A DNA stretch of 64,000 bases, taken from NCBI GenBank assembly GCA_016930695.1, contig JAFGGD010000020.1:1-64000 (forward strand), given 5' to 3'. Below, piece after piece: positions 46,283-55,200 of this stretch (position 1 is the stretch's first letter; each line of letters starts with the position of its first letter). Made by a program: the position numbers and the translations under genes. This DNA comes from Candidatus Eisenbacteria bacterium (GTDB lineage Bacteria > Orphanbacterota > Orphanbacteria > Orphanbacterales > Orphanbacteraceae). The notes under the pieces are model-generated. The model had not been told where the DNA came from. It did not search any database and worked only from the letters and a program-made list of their open reading frames with translations.

Positions 46283-47619
46283 CCGACGCCCTCAGCCGGA
46301 AAGACCGGTTCGGCGATCCCCTCTTCCTCTCCGTCCCGCGGCAGGCGGATGGTGAAGACGCTTCCGCTCCCCGGACTCGAGTCCACCGACACCGACCCTT
46401 GCTGCCCCTCCATGATCTCCTTCACCAGGCTGAGACCGATCCCGGCGCCGCCGTGGGCCCGTGTTTCCGAACCGTCCACCTGTCGGAAGCGATCGAAGAT
46501 GAGGGCGATCTCCTCCGGCGGGATTCCGTCGCCGGTGTCGGCGATGGAGAGGGTGACCTGATCCCCCTCCAGCCCGCTCGCGACGCGGACCCGCCCGTTC
46601 TTTTTGGAGAACTTGATCGCGTTGTCCATCAGGTTGCGCACCACCCGCTTCGTCCGATCCATGTCGAACCAGCTCTCGGGGAGCGCTTCCTTCAGGTCCA
46701 GCTGCAGGTCGAGATTCTTTTCTTCCATCTCGGGACGCAGCGCTTCGGTCACTTCCTGCACGAGCCGGTTGAGATCTCCCTTGCCCGGGCGAAGCTTGAA
46801 GGTGCGGTGGTCCATTTCCGAAAGGTCCATCACCTGCTCGATCAGATTGGAGAGCTTGCGGCCCGCCCGGAGAATCTGATCGATGAATTCCACCTGTTTC
46901 TCCCGGTCCACGTCGGGGTAGCGGAGGCATTCGGCGAAACCGATCACGGCGGTGAGGGGGGTGCGGAGCTCGTGGCCCATGTTGGAGAGGAACCGGCTTT
47001 TCATCCGGTCCAGCTCCTTCATGCGCTCGTTTCTCTCCTCCAGGGCGAGGTTCGCGTCGCGGAGCTCCCCGACCAGTTCGGCGTTGTCCATCACGATTCC
47101 GGCCAGATCGAGGATGGACCGGAGCATCTGTTTTTCGAAGGGAGAGAAGGAGTCCTGCCGGATCCGATCGCCGAGCAGGAGGATGCCGTTCAACTTGCCG
47201 TTTCCCCGGATCGGCGCGGCGAGGCGGATTCGACGGTCGATGAGAAAGCGGACCGCTTCCCGCTCCCGCTCCGGAAGTCCCTCCTCGCGGAGAGGAACCG
47301 GTTCACGGGCGACGCGGAGGCGGCGGGCGAAAACGCCGGAGAGGCGGATGTCGAGCCGGTCCCGGATCTCTCCCTCGCGGAGGCCGCGGGCCACCACCTC
47401 GAATCGGTCTTCTTCGCCGTCGCGGGCGAGGAGAATCGCCCGGGAGACGGAGAAGAGCCCCATCGCCGTGAGCAGGAGAAAGTCGTCGATCCGGCGGCGG
47501 TCCCGCACCATGACCAGCGAGCGGGTCAGCTCTAAAAGGGTTTCGAGCCCGTAGATCCGCTTCTGCAACGTCGCCGCGTCGGGCCCGTCCAGGATTGCTT
47601 CGGGGTGCGGCTCGGCCAT
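46273..47619 (-). CDS. Soluble sensor histidine kinase with GAF-like domain
   Basis: The 448-residue protein has no membrane segment. Residues 20-190 look like a GAF domain (FLLLTAMGLFSVSRAILLAR, RIRLAAPIRGNGKLNGILLL, 20 residues each). A coiled linker is followed by the HisKA box FLSNMGHELRTPLTAVIGF (phospho-acceptor His near 218) and a HATPase domain with NLMDNAIKFSKKNG (N box), IADTGDGIPPEEI and GGAGIGLSLVKEIMEG. No response regulator gene is adjacent. It is the last gene of a run with the partner-switching genes, 13 bp after the STAS gene, so it may feed that module. Confidence 0.9.
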   Translation of the reverse strand: MAEPHPEAILDGPDAATLQKRIYGLETLLELTRSLVMVRDRRRIDDFLLLTAMGLFSVSRAILLARDGEEDRFEVVARGLREGEIRDRLDIRLSGVFARRLRVAREPVPLREEGLPEREREAVRFLIDRRIRLAAPIRGNGKLNGILLLGDRIRQDSFSPFEKQMLRSILDLAGIVMDNAELVGELRDANLALEERNERMKELDRMKSRFLSNMGHELRTPLTAVIGFAECLRYPDVDREKQVEFIDQILRAGRKLSNLIEQVMDLSEMDHRTFKLRPGKGDLNRLVQEVTEALRPEMEEKNLDLQLDLKEALPESWFDMDRTKRVVRNLMDNAIKFSKKNGRVRVASGLEGDQVTLSIADTGDGIPPEEIALIFDRFRQVDGSETRAHGGAGIGLSLVKEIMEGQQGSVSVDSSPGSGSVFTIRLPRDGEEEGIAEPVFPAEGVGQS

Positions 47620-47632
47620 CGGCGTTTCCTCC

Positions 47633-48019
47633 TCAGATCCCGCCGGCGGTCTCGGCCGCCGTCAGGCGCTCGAGCGCGTCCGCGTCGTTGTCACCGATTT
47701 CGAGGAACTCGGTCACGTTCAGCACGTCGAAGATGCGGAGCACCGGAGCGGGGACGCGCAGGAAGACCACGCCCCCCTCGCCGCGCATCTCCTCCACCAG
47801 GGAGAGAAAGATGCCGATCCCCGCGGAGCCGATGAAAGAGAGCCCGCCCAGATCCACGAGGAAGCGGGTCGTCCCCTCCGCCCGGGCGCCGTCGATCGCC
47901 GCGATCGCCTCCGGAAGCCCTTCCGCGTCGAAGCGGCCCTGGAGGACGAGGCGGGTCACCGGCGGGTCCCGGTGAACGGTCTCCGCGGTGAGCCGAAAGT
48001 TCGTCTGTTCCGGGTTCAT
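47633..48019 (-). CDS. STAS-domain anti-sigma factor antagonist (RsbV/SpoIIAA-like)
   Basis: The 128-residue STAS protein contains VLQGRFDAEGLPEAI and VDLGGLSFIGSAGIGIFLSL. The Ser in FIGSAGIG is the residue phosphorylated by the cognate kinase in RsbV/SpoIIAA. Unphosphorylated, such proteins bind the kinase/anti-sigma factor and free its target. The ATG overlaps the RsbW-like stop (ATGA). With the phosphatase and kinase genes upstream, this forms a complete partner-switching set. Confidence 0.92.
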   Translation of the reverse strand: MNPEQTNFRLTAETVHRDPPVTRLVLQGRFDAEGLPEAIAAIDGARAEGTTRFLVDLGGLSFIGSAGIGIFLSLVEEMRGEGGVVFLRVPAPVLRIFDVLNVTEFLEIGDNDADALERLTAAETAGGI

Positions 48020-48567
48020 GCCACGTCCCCCCCGAGCCGGCCGCCCGGCCCGTTTCGCCGCGGGCGGTCTCGGTCAAAATATTTGATGAGTAGAAGATTG
48101 TTTTCCCCTCGAGGCGTTCTCCGATAGCGGACCAGGTCCATGGAGCGGCGGATGATCTGGATTCCGAAGCCGCGCCCGCGGAGCCGGATCAGCGGATCGT
48201 TTATATCCGGCGGCGGGATCCTCTCCGGATCCACGCCCTCGCCGTGGTCGGTGAAGGAGAGAACCGCCCGTTCCCGGTCCATCCGCGCACGCACGGTGAT
48301 CCGGGCCGAGCCGTCGAAGTGGTAGGCGTGCTCGATGATGTTGAGACAGGTTTCGTACGCGGCGATCTCCACGCGGTGGATCTCGTCCGGAGACAGGCCG
48401 CGCCGTTCCGCCAGAAGCGTGAGAAACGCGCAGAGCGGCCCCACCGCGTCGATTCGCGCGGGGATCTCCAGGCGGAACCAGCCGCCGTCCTGTCTCGGCG
48501 GGAAGGGGTAACGGTCCGCCTCGGGCAGGACCGCGTCCCGGCAGGTGGCTTCGGTGGCGTTGCTCAT
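48016..48567 (-). CDS. RsbW/SpoIIAB-like ATP-binding serine kinase (anti-sigma factor)
   Basis: The 183-residue GHKL protein has the N box RVEIAAYETCLNIIEHAYH, a G1 box SFTDHGEGVDPERI and a G2 box RGRGFGIQIIRRSMDLV. It lacks the phospho-acceptor His of two-component kinases. Proteins of this type phosphorylate the STAS partner and hold a sigma factor or another target inactive. The start at 48567 follows AAAGGAGAG. A proline-rich N-terminal stretch of about 30 residues precedes the fold. No sigma factor gene is nearby, so the output target is unknown. Confidence 0.9.
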   Translation of the reverse strand: MSNATEATCRDAVLPEADRYPFPPRQDGGWFRLEIPARIDAVGPLCAFLTLLAERRGLSPDEIHRVEIAAYETCLNIIEHAYHFDGSARITVRARMDRERAVLSFTDHGEGVDPERIPPPDINDPLIRLRGRGFGIQIIRRSMDLVRYRRTPRGENNLLLIKYFDRDRPRRNGPGGRLGGDVA

Positions 48568-48608
48568 CGGCTCTCCTTTCCGGTTATCGGTCCCCATCGC
48601 CTCCCCCT

Positions 48609-50150
48609 TTACGCGTCCACCGCGGCCGGGACCGCCGCCGCGCGCCGGATGCAGAGAACGGTGATGTCGTCGCTGGGCGGTTCGTCGCCGGTGAAGGCGC
48701 GCACCGCGCCGACCAGCCGGTCCACCGTTTCCTGGGCGGTCCGCTCCTCCACGCCGGCGAGCGACGCGAGGAGCCTCTCCGTGCCGAACTCTTCTTTCCG
48801 CGGGTTCGTCGCCTCGTTCACGCCGTCGGTGTACTGGACGAAACCGTCATCCGGATCGAGCGTGAAGGCGTCGTCCCGGATTCGCTCGTCGAAACGGTCG
48901 TCGCCGAAAAGGCCGAGCGGGATCCCCTCCGTCCCCAACGGATCGCCGAGGCCCCCCCGGCGCCGGAAATGGAGGAGTGGATTGTGCCCGGCGCTTGCGA
49001 AGACGAAACGGCCGGTGGGGATGTGGAGCACGCCGTAGAACATGGTGATGAACATTCCCCGGCGCAGATTCGGCCGGAGCATCCGGTTCAGTTCGGCGAG
49101 CATCGCCGCCGGCGAGTCGTGCCTCCTCGCGTGGGTGCGGAGGAGCGCGCTGGTCATCGCCATCACCACCAGCCCCGGGATTCCCTTTCCCGCCACGTCC
49201 GCCACGGTGATTCCCACGCGCTCGTCGTCGATCGGGATCAGGTCCCAGTAATCCCCGCCCACGGTGCGGGCGGACTGATGGAATCCGGCCACGTCGTATC
49301 CCGGAATGCCCAGGTTCGGGCGGGGGAGGAGTTTCTCCTCGATCTCGTGGGCGATCTCCAGCTCCCGGCCGAGCCGCTCCTTCTCGACCAGATCCCGCTG
49401 CGCCTCCCGGAGCCGCCCGGTCATCTCGTTGAAGGTGCGCGCGAGGACCCCCACCTCGTTCCGGCTCTTCACGACGATTTTGTAGTCCAAGTTGCCGCGG
49501 CCGATCTCCTCGGTGCCGCGGGTGAGCTGCTGGATCGGACGGACGACCCGCGAGGCGAGGAAGAGGGCGAAGACGAGGCCGACGCTGAGCGTTCCGAGAA
49601 GGACCGCCAAGGTGCTTCTCTGCGCCTCCCGGAGAACGGCGGCCAGGTGCTCCCGCTCCAGGCCGAGATGGACCGCGCCCAGTTCGCTTCCGTCCCGGTA
49701 GCGGACCGGAACGGTCACCTCGAGGATCCGGTCGTCGGCGCGGAACCGTTCGCCCGCTCCGCGGCCGAGTCCCGCCGTGAGCGGCCGGAAGTCGGGGCGG
49801 TCCTCGAAGGGGAGGTCCACGCGGCGCAGGTCCCGATCGCCGCGGATGCGGCCGTTGCGGTCCACCACCACCGCGTAGGAAAGCTCCCGGTTCTCCTCGA
49901 GCAGATCCTTGATGGCCGGGTGGAGGACGAACTCGGGAAACTCGTCGAGGAGCGCCGTCGCGCTCGTCGCGGAGAGGTTCCTACCCTGGGCGAGGAGGCG
50001 GCGGAGGGTCTCCTCCTCGAGCACCCCCTTCTCGCGTTCGATGATGATCCGCGCCGTGCCGAGTGTGAGCGCCGTGATCAGCACCATCACCGATCCGGCG
50101 AACACCCAGCGGAGCGGAATCGTTCGTTTCGCAACCGTTTCGCGTCGCAC
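48609..50150 (-). CDS. Membrane SpoIIE-type PP2C phosphatase with sensor and HAMP domains
   Basis: The 513-residue protein has a membrane segment at about 12-34, an extracytoplasmic sensor region (about 35-175), a second membrane segment (about 178-200), a HAMP domain (VVRPIQQLTRGTEEIGRGN) and a coiled linker. A PP2C/SpoIIE domain follows, with GGDYWDLIPID, GITVADVAGKGIPGLV, VQYTDGVNEATNP and PSDDITVLCIRR holding the metal-binding Asp residues. It would dephosphorylate the STAS protein in response to an envelope signal. The GTG start follows GGGAGG; the gene begins 7 bp after the PorV-TPR stop. Confidence 0.92.
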   Translation of the reverse strand: MRRETVAKRTIPLRWVFAGSVMVLITALTLGTARIIIEREKGVLEEETLRRLLAQGRNLSATSATALLDEFPEFVLHPAIKDLLEENRELSYAVVVDRNGRIRGDRDLRRVDLPFEDRPDFRPLTAGLGRGAGERFRADDRILEVTVPVRYRDGSELGAVHLGLEREHLAAVLREAQRSTLAVLLGTLSVGLVFALFLASRVVRPIQQLTRGTEEIGRGNLDYKIVVKSRNEVGVLARTFNEMTGRLREAQRDLVEKERLGRELEIAHEIEEKLLPRPNLGIPGYDVAGFHQSARTVGGDYWDLIPIDDERVGITVADVAGKGIPGLVVMAMTSALLRTHARRHDSPAAMLAELNRMLRPNLRRGMFITMFYGVLHIPTGRFVFASAGHNPLLHFRRRGGLGDPLGTEGIPLGLFGDDRFDERIRDDAFTLDPDDGFVQYTDGVNEATNPRKEEFGTERLLASLAGVEERTAQETVDRLVGAVRAFTGDEPPSDDITVLCIRRAAAVPAAVDA

Positions 50151-50157
50151 CTTCCCG

Positions 50158-52224
50158 CTAGCCTCCCGATAGCGCCTTCGCCTTGCGGATCTCCAATCGC
50201 GCCCTCCGGACGTAGGAGAGCGCCTTCTCGTCCTCCGGATCGATCTCGAGAATGCGTTCCCACTCCCGGATCGCCTCGCTCATGTCCCCTTCCGTGTATC
50301 GGTCCATGCCGAGGAAAAGATGGGCCTGTTTCAGGTAAGAGCGGACGTTTTCGTAGTCGGGCGCCAGCCCGTAAACGAATTGGAAATAGCGGACCGCCTC
50401 GTCGTAACGCTCGTCGCCGAGGGCGTCCACGCCGGATCGGTACATCCGCCCCGCTTCTTCGCGTTCCTCCGGCGTCGGCTCGCGCCGTCTTTCCGGCGCC
50501 GCTTCGGTCGCGGTCGCCGCGCCGCCCTCCCCCGCCGTCTCCGGTTCCGCGGCGGGCGCCTCGAGGCGGGCGATTTCCCGGACGAGATCGTCGCGATCCG
50601 GTCGGAGGGCGAGCGCTTCCCGGTAGCGATCCTTCGCCGTTTCCGGCCTCCCCCGGTCGCGGAACCAGGCCGCCTCTTCCACCAGATCGTCGATACGAAG
50701 CGCGATGAGCGAATCGGTCCTCACCCGGTAGGAACTCGCGTCCGGGTTGTCCGGCGCGATTTCGATCGCCGCGTCGAACTCGTCCCGGGCGCGGAGCAGG
50801 TCGGAGAGGGCGAGGTATTCCACGCCCCGGGTCAAGTGCTCGCTTACCTCGCGACTTCGCTCGGCGCTCCGGTTCAACCGGTCCGTCGTCTCGGCGAGTC
50901 GCCGCGCCGCCCTTTCGTCCTCCGGAGAAACCGCGAGCGCCGCCCGGTACGCCGCCACCGCCTCGAGCAGATTCCCCTCGGCGAGGCGGGCGTCCCCGTC
51001 CGCCACATGCCGTTCGGTGCGGGCCCTCCCGAGACCGGCGAGCGCTCTCTCATCGGCGTCGTCCCAGAGCAGCGCCCTCTCGAAGCGCGCCTCCGCGCCG
51101 ATGAAGTCCCCCGCCTTCAGAAGCTTTTCCGCATCGAGGACGTCCGCGTCGATCTGTTCCCGCTCCTTCCTCTCCAACTCCTCGCCGGTCCGACGCGCGA
51201 GCCTCTCCTCCTCCTCGGCTCGGCGGCGTTCCCGAAGCGTGTCCAGAGGCGCGCCGAAGGAGAGAGTGACGCCGAAGCGGTGCGCGTCCCCCAGCTCCCG
51301 GGAGGCGAAGGCGTAATCAAAGCGGCCGGCGTGGAAAGAGAGGCCGAGACCGGCGGCCCACTCCTCGCCGTCGGCGCCGCCTCGGAAGGCGATCCCGCCG
51401 GGGAGGCGGTACTCGACGCCGAAGCGCGCTCTCCCGCCGCTCTCCTTCCCCTGATCGAGCCCGGCGAGTAGGAGCGCCTCGCCGCGGTCGCCTCCGGCGA
51501 GTGGAACGCGGAGGGCGGCGCCCGCGCGGAGGAGACGGGGGAGGCGGTCCTCGCCGTCCGCCATCGCGAGGGTCGGTTCGAGAACGTTCCGGATCGCGAG
51601 GCCGAAGCGGAGGTTCCGCCTCGAGAAGAGGCTCCGATCGCCGTCGTCGGCGCCCACCTGGATCCCCAGGTCCGCGCCGAAGGAGGTGGCGGAACGCCCG
51701 TCCAACGCGTGGGTCTCCGCTTTCAGGTTCGCGCCGATCCGGACCGGACCGAGGGGCGGGAGCGCGTAAGCGAGAATCCACTCGTTCTGGCGGTCCGTGA
51801 AGACCCCGTCCTCGGCGCCGCCGGCGTCGAAGCGGCGGATATCGTCCATGCCGTAACGGAGGTTCGCGAAGGAGACGGTTCCTCGGTCGAGGAAGGGGTG
51901 TACGTAGCCGAAGAAGGCGTAGCGGTTTCCTTCGACGAAAGGCGAGGTGTAAAAGAAAGTCATCTCTTTGCGCTTCGCCCCGGCCATTCCCGCCGGGTTC
52001 CAGGTCACGCCGGCCGGACCCTCTGCGAGGGCGACGTAGGCGCCTCCCAGGGCGAGGGCGCGCGCGCCGGCGCCGAAGGCGAAGGGAGACTCGGTGCCGC
52101 CGCTCTCCTCGGCGTACGCCGAAGGAGCGGTGGCCCACGCCGTGGCCCACGCCGCGAGGAAGAGCGCGCCGCGCCGGACGGCCCGTTCCGCGCTAATTGA
52201 GAACAGCGATCTTGTGGATCGCAT
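50158..52224 (-). CDS. PorV-like outer-membrane protein fused to TPR repeats
   Basis: The 688-residue protein has a signal peptide (cleavage near SAYA-EES at about 38). A beta-barrel of about 300 residues follows that opens FGAGARALALGGAYVALAEG and GVTWNPAGMAG, the start of UPF0164/PorV-type proteins (the T9SS shuttle PorV and PorQ relatives). The C-terminal half (about 345-688) is a helical TPR array (LKAGDFIGAEARFERALLWD, FQFVYGLAPDYENVRSYLKQ). PorV binds the C-terminal domain of type IX cargo, so this protein may handle the giant neighbour. The gene starts 32 bp inside the giant gene, with GGAGGGAGAG as ribosome binding site. The fusion to TPRs is unusual. Confidence 0.82.
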   Translation of the reverse strand: MRSTRSLFSISAERAVRRGALFLAAWATAWATAPSAYAEESGGTESPFAFGAGARALALGGAYVALAEGPAGVTWNPAGMAGAKRKEMTFFYTSPFVEGNRYAFFGYVHPFLDRGTVSFANLRYGMDDIRRFDAGGAEDGVFTDRQNEWILAYALPPLGPVRIGANLKAETHALDGRSATSFGADLGIQVGADDGDRSLFSRRNLRFGLAIRNVLEPTLAMADGEDRLPRLLRAGAALRVPLAGGDRGEALLLAGLDQGKESGGRARFGVEYRLPGGIAFRGGADGEEWAAGLGLSFHAGRFDYAFASRELGDAHRFGVTLSFGAPLDTLRERRRAEEEERLARRTGEELERKEREQIDADVLDAEKLLKAGDFIGAEARFERALLWDDADERALAGLGRARTERHVADGDARLAEGNLLEAVAAYRAALAVSPEDERAARRLAETTDRLNRSAERSREVSEHLTRGVEYLALSDLLRARDEFDAAIEIAPDNPDASSYRVRTDSLIALRIDDLVEEAAWFRDRGRPETAKDRYREALALRPDRDDLVREIARLEAPAAEPETAGEGGAATATEAAPERRREPTPEEREEAGRMYRSGVDALGDERYDEAVRYFQFVYGLAPDYENVRSYLKQAHLFLGMDRYTEGDMSEAIREWERILEIDPEDEKALSYVRRARLEIRKAKALSGG

Positions 52225-55200
52225 GATCTCTCCCTCCTCCGTCGTAGACGATCTCCACCGAGGCGAGGTAGCCGCCGCTCAGCACGCGGTCCCCCTTGCC
52301 GTTCCGTCCGTCCCATTCGATCTCGACGAGCCCCGCCTCCGTCACCCTCTTTTCCAACGTTCGGACCGGCGCGCCGAGACCGGTGTAGATGCGGATCGAC
52401 GCCCGCCCCGCGGCGCCGGCGTAGAAGGCGAAGACCGCGGCGCCGTCGGCCGGGGTAAAGGGATTCGGATAGCTGCGCAGGCTCTCCCGGAAGCCTTTCT
52501 CCGCGAGGTGAGTCCATGAGGAGGGGTTCGCGCCGCCGTCCCCGTTCGCCCGGTCCACGAGCGGTCCTTGCTCCTCGAGGAGGATCTCCTCCAGCGGAAG
52601 ACGGACGCGAAAGGAGGAGACCGTGGGGCTTTCCGCCGTTTCCAAGTCGATCGCGAGCGTGAGGGTCTCCGCGGGCGCCAGGGTGAGCGCCGGGTCGAAA
52701 AGAAAGCGCAGGCGATCCGGGGCGAGGATCGCCTCCACCGGTTCCGCCCCTTTCGCCGGTCCCGAGGAGGCGCCCCGCACCGCTTCCGCGGGGGCGATCG
52801 TCGAGCCTCCCGGTCCCTCGAATCGCAGGGAGAACTCGGCGAGGTGCGCCGCCGCCGTCTCCTCGCCGCCGGAGGGGAGAAGGCGGAGCGATCCCGCGCC
52901 GGCGACGAGCGCGCCGGGAATGGCCACGGCGGGAAGGGTCAGGTCGATCCACGTCTCCACCCGATCGCTCGTCTTCCTTACCGAGAGGAGTGGGGAGCGG
53001 GCCGCCGTCGGGTCATCGCCGAGGAAGTGAACGGCCACGGGAGTCGACTCGTTCTCGTCCGCGGCGGCCACCGCGGTCGCGGGAAGGACGAAGCGATAGC
53101 CGCCGGGCGGGGCGTCCGCCTTCAGATCCGCCTGGACGCGGATGAGCGCCGAGCCGCCCGGTTCGACGGTCAACGTTTCGGAGAAGGGGAGCGCCAGCGA
53201 CGCCGCCCCTTCCTGCACCGGCGCGGCCGAAGCGAGGGAGCGGTCCCCCTCGCGGACCCGGAGTCTCTCCACCAGCGACCGGATCTCCGTCGAGTCGCCC
53301 GCCTCGTTCTCCAGCCGGATCCGCACCCCGTCGAGGCGGACCGCGGCGCGCGTCGAATCCCCTTCATGAATGAAATGGATGTGGAGCACCTCGCGGTCCC
53401 TGTCGCCGGGCCTGGCGACGGAGGAGTCCGGGGGCGTCTCGACGAGCGCGGCGATGGAGTCGGTTCGCACCGAAACCTCCGACTCCATCGGCCCGGTGAG
53501 GCGGAGCACCACCTCCACGGTTCCCCCGTCGGCGGCCGGCTTGGGATCGACGAAGGTGCTCTCCGCCACGCCGAGGCGGAAGGGGCCGAGCGGCGCGAAG
53601 GAGTCCACGTCGCCGGCGATGAGGATCTCGATCGGGTTGTTCGGCGGTACGGTGAGTTGCGGATCCAGGGAGAAGACCGCCTCGCCGTCCCGCACGATCC
53701 AACCGTCGCCGTCGAAATGGGTGATCCCCGGTCCGGTGATCCGCGCGCTTTCATAGGGGAAGAGGCCGTCGGACAGGCCGATGTGAATCGCCGAGAGGAC
53801 CACGTCGGCGGTGACGCCGGTGACGCCGCGGCTTTCCACCACGCAGCGGAGGATCCGGGCCGAGCGGGCGCCCCGGTTCACCCGCGGGGGCGGGCCTTCC
53901 GTCACTTCCACGACCAGGCTGTCCGGCGGGATGACCACCTCTGCCAAGCCGGTCGCGAAGGGGAAGCCGCCCCCCACCGGGACCGGCGCGTTCGAGTTGG
54001 CGTCTCGGGCGGCGAGCGAACCGGCGCCGGCGAGGATCGCGCGGAGCGCGGCCGCGCCCGGATCGCCGTGGAGGTCGATGGAGAGGCCGAGCGTCGCTTC
54101 ATCGCCCGGCTCGAGGAGTATCGGTTCGTCGAGGGGGATCGCCGCCTCGGCGGCGCCGAACTCCGGCGCTTCGACGCGGCCGATGGGCCGCCCGCTTCGC
54201 TCCGCCGAAAGGGCGTCCAAGAGGAGGGCCGGATCGAGCGGAGCGCCCGTCTCGCCGGCGAGTGCGACGCGCACCGTGTCGATCCGGATCGGAGCGGCGT
54301 CGCTCGACGCCCCGTCGTCGTGGGAAAGGGTGAGGAGAAAGAGCGACACGCCGGTCTCGCCGCGGGCCACCGATCCGGGGAGGGTCGCCGTTGCCTGGAC
54401 GGTGACACCCGAGGGGACCGCCTCCACAGTGAGCGTCGGGGAGATCGTCGGCAGGGCGCGGACCGTATCCCCGCCGGTTTCCACCGCCCTCGCCTCGCCG
54501 CTGAACCAGGCAGAGCCCGTGCTTTCGGCGCGCACCGTCCAGGTGAAGAGCGCCTCTCCGCCGGCCGCGAGGCTCTCCACCGAGGCGGGCGAGGGGCCGG
54601 AGAGGATGATCGCCTCCGGACCGAGGGGGGCGAAACCGACGGGCTCCACGTCCAGGAAGATGCGCGGGTCTTGAGCGGTCACGTTCTCCACCGCCATCTC
54701 CACCTCCAAGGTTTGCCCCACGCTCGCGCGGTCCGCGGAGAACCGGATGTCGGCGAAGACGGGAGAGGTTGATATGTAAAACAGAGACGCCGAGGGGACC
54801 GGGTCGTCCACCGGTCCGTCGTTGCCGGAGCGGAGCGTGAGACCGTTTTCGGGAAGGGCGAGCAGCACCGTCCGTCCCTCACGCGCGTCGGCGGAGGCGT
54901 CCACGCGAACGCGCAACGTCTCCCCCGGCGCTTCGACGGGGAGGCCGATCCCCTCGCGCGCCCAGACCGATCCGTTCCAGACCAGTTCGCCGATCACCTC
55001 GTCCGCGGCGCCCCCGGAGAGGACCAGACGGGAGATGTCGACCGCGTCCGCCGTCCCCTGACGGGCGATCCGCACGCCCTCCAGCGTGTCCGGGCGGCAT
55101 CCGTTCGGGGGGACGACGAAGGAGAAGGCGAGGCATCCCGTCTCGAAGGGGGCGATGGCGCCGCCGCCGGCCGGGAGGACGCGGATCTGCGCCGCCGCCA

